From positions 62,001-126,000 of the forward strand of contig CM059585.1 in the NCBI GenBank assembly GCA_030407085.1: a stretch of DNA of 64,000 bases, in the 5' to 3' direction. Each line of letters opens with the position of its first letter. Within the stretch, counting starts at the first letter, position 1. Origin of the DNA: Trichopria drosophilae. Lineage: Eukaryota; Arthropoda; Insecta; Hymenoptera; Diapriidae. Below are positions 44,299 through 54,600 of this stretch, one piece after another. The notes beneath the pieces are model-generated. The model was not told the origin of the DNA. It saw nothing but the letters and a program-made list of their open reading frames with translations, and did no database searches. Made by a program: the position numbers and the translations under genes.

Positions 44299-45005
44299 TG
44301 TTGTAAGCCAATCACCGACCAGTGTGACTGAATAGCCCTATCGGTCAGCAGAGACTTCACAGCAACAAAAAAATTAAACCCTTCACGAATTCCCAGCAGG
44401 GCACTTCGTTCCGGTTTCGCTCGTCTTGGTTCCTCGTTGTTTGCTCTGAAAAGAGCGGATTGTAAAAGTGTCCTTAAAAGGACAGGTCAAGGAAAGAAGG
44501 AGATGAAAGGAGAAAGTTTCTTTATTTCTTCTAGTTGGCTCGAGTGTTGGTCGTCCTGTCCTTCCTTCCTGTCACAGCTGGTGTGAGAACGGGGAAGGTT
44601 GAAGGCAAATATGATAAACGTGTTCTCTAATTGTATTTATTTTATTTCGTCTGGTCCCTAGTCCGCTGGCCGTTCGAGAGAGCCGAGTGCTCGGAGACCT
44701 GAGTCGTCCGGATGTCGAAGTTCTAATCATCGGAATCACGAATGCGACCCGTTTATATACGTGTCGATCGTGCGGGCGCGCACCAATCAGCGCCGGCGCG
44801 CGGTGATTGGTCGGAGGGAATTTTGTTCGCGTACAATGAACCTTGCAACCGATGCGTTCTGACGGAGAGTTCGTATCGGCACTAGTTTAACAGCGCGTTA
44901 AGAGCGCGCACCAATCAGCGCCGGGCGCGCGGTGATTGGCCGAGGGAGGGCTTTGTGTAAAAAGTGTATTTTTATTCGCAAACAAGGGCTTAGGAGTTTA
45001 TAACA
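44299..45005 (-). repeat. Gypsy LTR (5' LTR in element orientation)
   Basis: 707 bp, the same length as the other LTR, with no difference seen by eye. It drives minus-strand transcription of gag and pol. Confidence 0.95.
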
Positions 45006-45009
45006 TGGT

Positions 45010-48000
45010 TATTTGACAGGCACATCTCACGTACTATTATACCAGTTTTTAGAGAATATAACGTAGAAAATGGCTGTCTTTCCCTGTTTTTTAAAATCAA
45101 ACGGTAAAAAAGTCACAGAATAAAAATTAATAAAAATTCAAAAACCTAGCGTCGCTATTTGAATAATTTTGTTTACTCTTTCCATGAGCTGCACACATAT
45201 TTACCACGCATAAATAAATAACTAACTAATTAACTGACTTTGATTAGCAGTGTTTTACATATTCTTTTCTTTTTGTTTCCCACTTTAATTCGAGAAGTTG
45301 AGAGCACTACTAGCGCCATACATGTCTATTGTTTGTGTAACTAAATTTAAAAATACATTTATCCTCAACAAATCATATTTTTAGATATTTAACTGAATTG
45401 TAATAGAATCTTATTAAATGTATGTATCTACTTGAGTAAGTAAAAATTGCTCCAAAATTTATTTTCTTCAAGTAATTGAATGACATTTTCAACTAAATTC
45501 TTAGTAAATTTGACTACCTACATTTTATAGAGTGTTTCAGTAGGCCCCTAAAGGGTTTTAAAGTTACTTTTACTTCTTATATGTGGACATAACAACTGCT
45601 TTCAAAAATACGAGCGTGTAAAATCGTCTCTTCTGACGAACCTTTTCTACTTTTACATAAATGTACTTAAAATTGTTAATTAATTATAGGTTTTATTTCC
45701 CTCTGGTGACGATTTACACAAATATTACCCATTGTAAAAAAAACGTATTAAATAGTTTACCATGTTTTTAAATAATATTCTGAAGCCGTTCTTCAAACTA
45801 TTAACGAAGTCCGGCTTCAATTTTGGTTTAGGCTGATATACTCATGCGCGCATAATTATCACTGAATATTTATTTTGTGCCGACAATTTTTACTGTGATA
45901 AAATATGTTCATTAGGGTTTAATTGTAATGTTTCTCACAGTATTCAAAAAATTGGGACTCCGTTTCATAATCAGGTATTTTACCTTAATCAGATTCCATT
46001 TTCTTATTAGGAGAATTTTATAGAAGGAAAAACTCTATTTTTAGTTTATATAAAATATTATATTATTGTTTATTTGTATATGTAAACTTCAGATAATTTG
46101 GATTTTCAAATATATTTCAATTGTTTTTTTTATTAAAATAATTCTCCATTTCGTTTCGTTTAATGTTATTTTTTTATTGCTAAGATTTTTGTATTTTTAT
46201 AGTCAGAATCATGACCGGCATCTAAACAGTAATTACCTAACCTGTATAACATTTTTCCGGTCCATTAGTATTGTTTTTGAGTGTTTTTAAGCCTTGTTTC
46301 TAAATATTCTGCCTGTTCAATGTATTTTGTATTTCATTAGAAACAGAGGATTTAATATACCATTTTTAGGATTTTTAAATGTGGGACTTGACATTATTAT
46401 TAATGCCTTCGTCTCCAGCAAATTAAAATCGATTGAAAAGTATTCATAATAATTTTGTGCTCGATGCCTGAATTCACTTTCTGAACCTCTTCCAATCCTC
46501 CTATATTCCGAATTATTGTCAATCTTTGCAGATGCATTGAAAATGTCTTCCGTGAATAATTCTGCTCACTCTCTCCATTCTGAAACATGTTTTTAATTCG
46601 TATGAATGAAAAAGGAAGATTATGTATGCAATATTTGTCATCCTACTAATTGAATTATTTACATTTTCGAATAAAAAAGCTAAAAAATCCAGTGTGTTAG
46701 GTGAAACTGAAATGGAATTGGAAGAATCGAATATCTGTATTCCTTTCTAATATTTTTCTGGAAATCTAACGACTAAAAATTAATCTGAACATGTATATGG
46801 GCATTGTTCTAGAATTTTTAAACTTTATGTTGTCGCACATTATGATACCTTAAAAATTTTAAATATAACTTTGCAACACGACAGATCAACAAATTTTTGT
46901 TCGTTTTACATGTAATAAGTGTTTATTACTAATTACAGATATGTAGAAAACAATGAGAGTAAATAAAAGTAGTGTATTTGCCTGTTTTTAGTGCGCGACA
47001 CTCACTACATTTTTTCAGTTTTTACACTGAAACTTTTGGCGCCTTTTTTTTTATGGTCTGTGGTTTTTTGTGGAAGTATTTGGGGATGTAAACAAATGAA
47101 AAATCCTTAACTTAATGATGTGCCTTACTGAGGAATAAAATTATATACCTTCAAACTTGCGCGATAACTTTTTTTTATAGTTGACAATTTAGCAATCAAC
47201 CTTAGATAAATTTTTTCACATTGGTTTTTAAGAAAGCACACAACGGGGGTACATTACCTATATGATAAGAAGTAATTTGAGCCTTTGCCCGAATGTGTGC
47301 CACCTATACATAAAAAATGCGACCACGTTAAACTTTAAATTTCCAAGCGAAACTCACTTTGAAAAATCAAATTATTTAATGGCACATCTACAATTTAGCT
47401 TCTAAGTACTTTGGAATCATTGTGATCTTTTCTCCTATGTTATTAAAGTATTTATAACTTTTGTGTGTTTTTAATACAACAAAAAACACACTTTTTGACA
47501 ATAAAAAAATGATTATTCTTTACAAATCGTTTTAATTTTTTAGTATCCTTAAGTTTAAATCATGTATTTGGATTTCAAATTTTAATGAAAACTGACTTTG
47601 GATTTGTAATCCGTGGCCTCAAAAACCCTAACATATCAAATTTTATAAAAATCAAAGAAATTTCGTAAAAATAGTCCGCCATATTTAATCCATTATTTTA
47701 AATTTGAATAACTATTAACTAGACGTTTAATTTTATATACTAGCTTCTAAAAATTAGGCCATAAGCAAAAGAACTGAATTTTATATGTATATTAAACGTT
47801 ACAAAACTAAAAACTAATTTTACGAGTAACGTAACATGTTACATTAAAAAAAAAATAAATTGTGTATAAATGAGTCACGCAAGGTTTTTCCTGTCATTTG
47901 ATCAATTCTAAAGCCAATAAAATTAATTTCATGAATGTGCCTAAAAAAAATGAAATTTTCTTCAACCTCAAAGTTTAAAAGTTCTAGAATAATGCCCATA

Positions 48001-48150
48001 TACTTAATTTTATTTGTATGTAATCTTTTGGAGCAAAGCACGGTACGAGGTGAATGGACTAACGTATCCTCTAAAATCGACAAAAAAGTCGACTATAGGT
48101 CAACAAAATGACACGGAACGGTAGTCACTAGGTGGCGCGTCCAATCAAGT
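45010..48150. other. Intergenic region upstream of smoothened
   Basis: AT-rich with no frame that looks coding, no clear TIR and no tRNA-like sequence. The last ~100 bp before 48180 are less AT-rich and may contain the smoothened core promoter. Confidence 0.4.
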
Positions 48151-48180
48151 CTTCAAGAGGACTATTTTGAATGTAAATCT

Positions 48181-48462
48181 ATGGAATCTTGTGTAGAATC
48201 TGGCAACTATGCCGGAGGTTCGGGGGCGGTCGAAGGAGGGTTCCGAGGGGGTTTCGCGGTGGGTGGCCGAAAAGCGGGCGTACAACGTGTGGTCCGATGG
48301 AAGCCGTATGCGGGACGATGCGGAGTTGACCGTCGGCGTTCGTTGGAATTCACAGGATGTACGACGCTTTGTTCGGAGACAGAAGTAGCGTTCGTTCGTA
48401 ACGAACCAAATGGCCTTACAAACTCCACACATACCTTAATTTTTCAACAAGTTTCTACCAAG
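48181..48462 (+). other. smo: GC-rich first exon of smoothened (5' UTR or N-terminal extension)
   Basis: It ends with a good donor (ACCAAG|GTAAGT) that joins to the acceptor at 48673, immediately before the ATG of the next exon. The composition is strikingly GC/CpG-rich relative to its surroundings, as insect promoters and first exons often are. The exon is open in the smoothened frame over 94 codons, beginning MESCVESGNYAGG. An N-terminal extension is formally possible, but the signal peptide at 48674 argues for a UTR. Confidence 0.6.
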
Positions 48463-48673
48463 GTAAGTATTTTTTAAATAAAAAATTTACCCCTAAAACT
48501 CCGTTTCGAAAAAAAAATAATCAAAAATTCCATCCTATTCCTGTATTTCAATAAATTTTGCATTTCTGTTATAATGTATTCAAAAATATCGATTTCAAAA
48601 TTTGCTCCAATTTTACAACCCCTTAGTGCATTGCTCCAATTAAAGAATGTTAGGTTGTACTTGAAATTTTCAG

Positions 48674-51600
48674 ATGTTAGTGCTTTGGTTGTTGTCAATT
48701 TTTACTATTGGTGTACGGTGCGAATTGGACCAGTCAAATTTCGGTTTAAATATCAACAGTGAAAATGAAACTTGGAAGGATATCAATTTGGACCATAATC
48801 ACAGACATAGGATCAAAGAATCGAGTTATGTGCTGGACAGATATTCGTTGGTGGACTTGCCTCAAGTACCAAAATATTGTCCTATTTCGGCGAAATGTGA
48901 ACCTCTTCGACACAACACCTGTATGGGAGTTAGACTTCCTTACGAGGCGACTACCTTGGACCTCCTTCCCCAAACTTACTCCACCCAGGAAGCAGTGAGG
49001 GTATGTTTTGAAGTGGTGAACAAATTTCAATTTGGGTTTAACAAATTTGTAAATTTCTAGGAAAAGTTACATACTTTGCAAGCTTTGAAGTACATTCCAA
49101 AGTGTTGGGCTGTCGTACAACCACTTCTGTGTTCAGTGTTTACTCCAAAATGTGTCAACAATACAGTTCACTTACCCTCGCAAGACACGTGCAAACGTGT
49201 TGCCACTGCCTGCCGAATCATCTTCAACGAAACGATATGGCCAAATTTTTTTAAATGCGAGGACAACGGCCTATTTCCTGAAAAATGTGAAAATGATATA
49301 CTGAAACTGAAGTTCAATACCTCTTGGAAGTGTCCTAAGCCGCTTGTGCCGAGTGACCATTCGTTGTCCTACTTAGAGGGGTTGGAAAATTGTGGTGTTC
49401 CTTGCGACTCTCCATTATATACAAGTGATGAACATAAACAAATTCATTCGTTTGTAGCATGGGCTGCCGGTAGTTGCTGTTTCTTCAATTTGTTTACCAT
49501 GGTACAACATCAAAAAATATTTTAATAATATTTGGACACAGTGGTCTTTAAGGAGGAAGAAGTTTATCGAAAATTGGTCCAGAATTGGCTTCCGAGGAAA
49601 GTGTTTACATCATTGAACGCGCAAAAGCCCCAATTCAAAATCATAAAAAATAACAGTACGGGAAGAGGTTCGGTTATGAACACCCATTCATGTTTGGCTC
49701 ATAAATTTTGTTCAACTAGGAGAAAGGAAAAAATAATCAGTGGATTTTATTCGTCTTTTTATGGACTTTCCGATGATTAAAATGATTTTATTTTATTTAT
49801 ATATTCATCATGATTTTTTAGTTTAAAAAATGAAAATCGATTCTTTTCAAAATTGTACGTTTTAAATATTTGTTTAAACAGGCTCAAATGAAAGCTCGTA
49901 TATAACGCGCTTATTATTATGCATATTTATGGATGAAGAACCAAGCGGCCCATAATTGTGACAATGGGATTTTATAGGAAAATATACGAGCTTTCATTTG
50001 AGCCTGTTTAAAAAAATATTAACGTCCAAGTTTGAGAAAAATCAATTTTTATTTTTTAAACTGAAAAATCATGATGAATATATAAATAAAATAAAAAATC
50101 ACTTTTATCATCGGGAAGTGCATAAAAAGACGAATAAAATCCACGAATTATTTTTTCCTTTCTCCGAAACAGAACTTCAGAAACAAGCGTTTAATGCGAG
50201 ACACCGAAAAGGCTAATCTCTCAGTTGCCCGTTTGGCATGGAATGCCCCATTATGCAGACATATGCATATGTCTGGATAGCTAGAGACCTTAGTTAACTA
50301 CAAGATCGGTATGATTTACGGGTTAATTGACCGAGCGATTAAATTATCATCTGTTGATTTTAAACAAAAAAATTTAGAAATTATTAAAAACACTTTACTA
50401 GATAACGGCTATCCCATAAAATTAATAGATCAATGTATTAATAAAAGATTATATTTCCTCAATAACATAGACAACAATAATACTAATAAACAGAACTCGC
50501 ATATTATCAAAACAATCAGCTGTCCTTACATAAAAGGACTGTCTGAGAAAATCGCAAAAATTTTCAAAAATAAAGATATCAGAATCGTTTTTACACCCCT
50601 TAAAACTAACATTGCCAACATAAAAACCGGAAAGGATAAATTACCACCAGGAAAACAAAGAGGAGTAATCTATAAAATCCCATGTCTACACTGCAATAAC
50701 TCTTACATTGGACAAACGGGAAGACGTCTGGAGGTTCGTTTGAAAGAGCACAAAAAGAACATTTACGCCTCTAAAGAAGAAAATTTTACAGGTCTAACAG
50801 ATCATAGACAAAAAACGGGACATGATTTCAATTACGCCAATACAATCATTCTAGCCAGGGAAAAAAAACGGAGGAAAAGGACCCACGTTGAAAACTTTTT
50901 TATCAAAAAGGAAAAAAACAACGTCAATATAAGATTCGAAAAGTCTAATCTACCCGAAGTCTACAATGTCTTTACTTAAAACAAAATTTCAGTTACATTA
51001 ATTTAAATACCCTTCTGTCCAGAGACAGAAGCGACTTTTTGCTGTCATATTCGCACAAAAGCTACATGTAGCGATAACACATACTTGATATTTGTCGAAT
51101 TTGATTAATTTCTTTTCAATCAAATTGTACGCAGGGGTGTTCACAACCGAACCATGTTCACAACTAAACCTCTTACCCTACCAATTTTCCCTTTATAAGA
51201 ACATAAATACAAAAATACGTACATCTTTAAAAAAGGATCAGTTGTGATTTTAATTCAAACGGATTTTGAATGGAAAAATGATATAGAAACTTACCCCGAA
51301 AGCTGATTCTAGATACATTTTTAATAAACTTCTTCCTCCTTCAAGACCACTGTGTTGAGAAATGACAAAGAATGGTGAACCACAAGGTTTTGCTTCAATT
51401 TTGGGTTCATCATCTTTCTTGTTATTTTCCTCTAGTTCTTTTTTAAAAATGCCAATATTTTGCAGGTGACATTTTTAATAGACTGGCGAAGTACCAGTAA
51501 GTATCCGGCAGTCGTCATTTTTTACATAAATTGTTGTTACATGGTATCGTGTATCGGCTGGCTCGTACAATTTTCTCCTGGAAGTAGAGAAGTTATAATT

Positions 51601-54600
51601 TGCAGAAAAGACGGAACATTACGAATGAGCGAACCGAGGTACTTAAAATTTATACCTTAAAATTAATTCTGCATGTTCCACATTCATTCTGGTTTAATTT
51701 ACAGTGGTGAAAATCTTTCTTGCGTCGTTGTGTTCGTTTTGGTATATTATTCGTCAATGGCAGCAATGGCATGGTTCGCCATTTTAACCTACTCATGGCA
51801 CATGAGTTTCCAAGCACTGGATAAGATCCAAGACCGAATTGATAAGAAAGGAGCTTATTTCCATCTTATAGCTTGGTGTTTACCACTTATGTTTACCGTA
51901 ACAATTATGGCTCTGGGTGAAATTGACGGGAACAGTATGACCGGAATTTGTTTCGTAGGTTACGAAAATCAAATATTCCGTGTTTGGTTTTTACTGGTCC
52001 CGGTATTTGTTACGTTAATGGTTGGAGGATATTTTTTAACCAGAGGTAAGTTTATTTTCTAGCTTCGTTTCACGATTTTCATTTTACATTTAACTTATGG
52101 ATGAAAATTTTATTATTTTGATAAGAGATGTTTTCATCGATCCAATTTTGAAATATTTTATGTTTGACGATGTCATATTTTTTGGAATGAATTTCGATAT
52201 TCTGGTGGTGTTTATTGTTACTAGTAAATATCAACAATTCTACTTGATTATGACGTAAATTACTTGTAAAGTATATTTTACTATCCACATAAACTTTTTC
52301 TAAAAAATAATAGTAGTATATATTAATTAATTACAGGCATATCGTTCTGATTAGAATAGTAGACCTTTAAGAGAATAAATAGAAAGATCTCATCCATACC
52401 AGAAATAATTATGACTCAAATGAGGGCTAAAGATTACAAAATCAAAAATAAAAAATTACAATTATTTATTTTTTTCGAATAATTCTGAATATATTCAATT
52501 TTTCGTATACTTAAAAGATACTATGTATTTTTGAATATTTACTATTTTTTTTTGAATTTTTAAAACGTCAATTGTAAACGTACTATTTTTTTAAAGCATT
52601 TTTACCTGAGGCGTATTTCAGTGATTATTTAATAAAAATATGGTTAAAATATAAGGATAGTTTCTATATTAGGTTACTTGTGGGGAAAAAATAGTTGTAT
52701 AGTCAAATATTATTTAACCCTTTGCGGCATACATTTTTCTTTACACGGAAAACAGCTGAAAATTGTTACTCGGGGGTTTTCGGGGTCGCTGATTTCGAAT
52801 CTGAAGTCAGATTTTGAAAATTCAAAATGGCGGACCGAAATATAAAAAGTTGCTCGATCTAAGCGAAATTTGTTACTCGGGGGTTTTCGGGGTCGCTGAT
52901 TTCGAATCTGAAGTCAGATTTTGAAAATTCAAAATGGCAGACCGAAATATAAAAAGTGGCTCGATCTCAGCGAAATTTGTTACTTGGGGGTTTTCGGGGT
53001 CGCTGATTTCGAATCTGACTTCAGATTTGCAAAATTCAAATTGGCGGATCTAGGATGGCGAACGAACGTAAAAATCGAGTGTTGGATTTTCTTGAAAATT
53101 GGTACGTTTTCTCGATCACCGATGACAAATCCAGTGTCAGATTTCAACAATTAAATGTGGATGAAATTAAAACAAATTTTGGTCAGCCATCTTGGATCCG
53201 CCATTTTGAATTTTCAAAATCTGACTTCAGATTCGTAATCAGCGATCCCGAAAACCCCCGAGTAACAAATTTCGTTTAGATCGAGCAACTTTTCATATTT
53301 CGGTCCGCCATCTTGGATCCGCCATTTTGATTTTTACAAATCTGACGTCAGATTCGAAATCAGCGACCCAAAAAACATAAAATGCTATAGTTTCATGCAA
53401 ATATATATAATTGTTCAATCAAAAATGAATTTTTTCTGAAATTATTGATATTTTTCCGTGGTTATTTATTTATAATAATTAAAAATTAACGATAATTGAT
53501 AATATGTAACTTTTTTTATGATTATATACATCTTATTAACATAATTAACTCAAAAACCCGATTGCTTAGATGAAAACAGCCGAATAATTAATTAAAAACT
53601 GAGAGAAAATAGGTGGGATGCTGAGCATCCCACTATGCCGCAAAGGGTTAATAGTTTTTTCACAAATTTTATTGGACGTTTAAAAAGATATTTTCTGACC
53701 AATTACATGGAAAATAAAATAACAATTTAAACAGTAGTAGATTTTACTAGTTTATTTTGTTTATTAGGTTACATTTCTACATATTACACGTCAAAATATT
53801 ACACCTTAAAATATAATTGACTGAACACAAATAGAAAAATTGTCACATAAAAAAAAACTAATAAAATATCATCATTAAAGAATAGAGATTTATTGGAAAC
53901 GTTACAAATTAAAACATAAATTAACCCATGTCTATCTTACATGCGTACATTGTATTTTATTTATCTTATTTTGCACTGAGATAAATGTTTGTTTACAGTT
54001 AATGTAATAGCGTCATAGTAAAGCTAGCAGAATTTAGTTTTTGATCTTAAGGTAAGGTACTTTATCCTGAAGTTACCGTAATCTCAGATTGGGTTAAATT
54101 TGTTATGTTAATAGTTAATATAAGAATTTTAAATATTAATGTTGAGATCATTAAGCACCTGCGACATGTATATTTACGCATTTTGAGTTTCGCCGAAACA
54201 GAGGTAAACAAACATACACACGCGCAAGTCTTTCGATTTTCTGGGAATTTTTCGACGCATTGCTGACATGCGCAGTTGAAACGACAACATTTAATGTAAG
54301 ATTTATTAATAGTTAACGAACGCTCTTTGAATGTTAAAATATACGAGTTAATATACAATAACATTGGAGGAAAGTGCTGGTATTTTCATCTCAAAGTTAA
54401 CTGTCGTTTTGGACTTTACAGTTACTGTTACAATTTTACAGTTAATGTAAGAGCCTTGAAATTAGCTTACATTAACTATTAATAAATAATTTCTCTCACT
54501 GTAGGCTGGTTCTCGAAAAAAGTCAAAGTTGATTTTTGCTCAATTCCTAGTTTATGTCTTGTTTATTAAAAATATTACAGTGGTCCCCAAATTTTTCGAA

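Larger units (their letters stand above)
38060..45005 (-). mobile_element. Gypsy LTR retrotransposon, nearly intact and apparently young
   Basis: It is 6946 bp in minus orientation: 5' LTR at 44299-45005, primer-binding site, gag, pol, a spacer with tandem repeats, polypurine tract, 3' LTR at 38060-38766. TGGT at 38056-38059 and 45006-45009 is a 4-bp target-site duplication. The LTRs have equal length and look identical by eye, indicating recent insertion. No env-like ORF is visible. The domain order protease-RT-RNase H-integrase places it in Ty3/Gypsy. One apparent frame break sits in the C-terminal region of pol. Confidence 0.96.
49529..51356 (+). mobile_element. Penelope-like element remnant in smoothened intron 2
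   Basis: It contains a GIY-YIG ORF (50311-50979) preceded by a hairpin region (49715-50170). Diverged inverted copies of a coding-looking fragment lie at the outer edges: GACACAGTGGTCTTTAAGGA at 49532 and its inverse at about 51318-51356. The RT domain expected upstream of the GIY-YIG domain is missing. The boundaries are approximate. Confidence 0.65.

Noticed and set aside
49532..49780. 82-codon frame as an extra smoothened exon
   Set aside because: The known seven-helix sequence joins directly from 49501 to 51466 in phase; this frame lies in the inverted-repeat part of the Penelope-like remnant.
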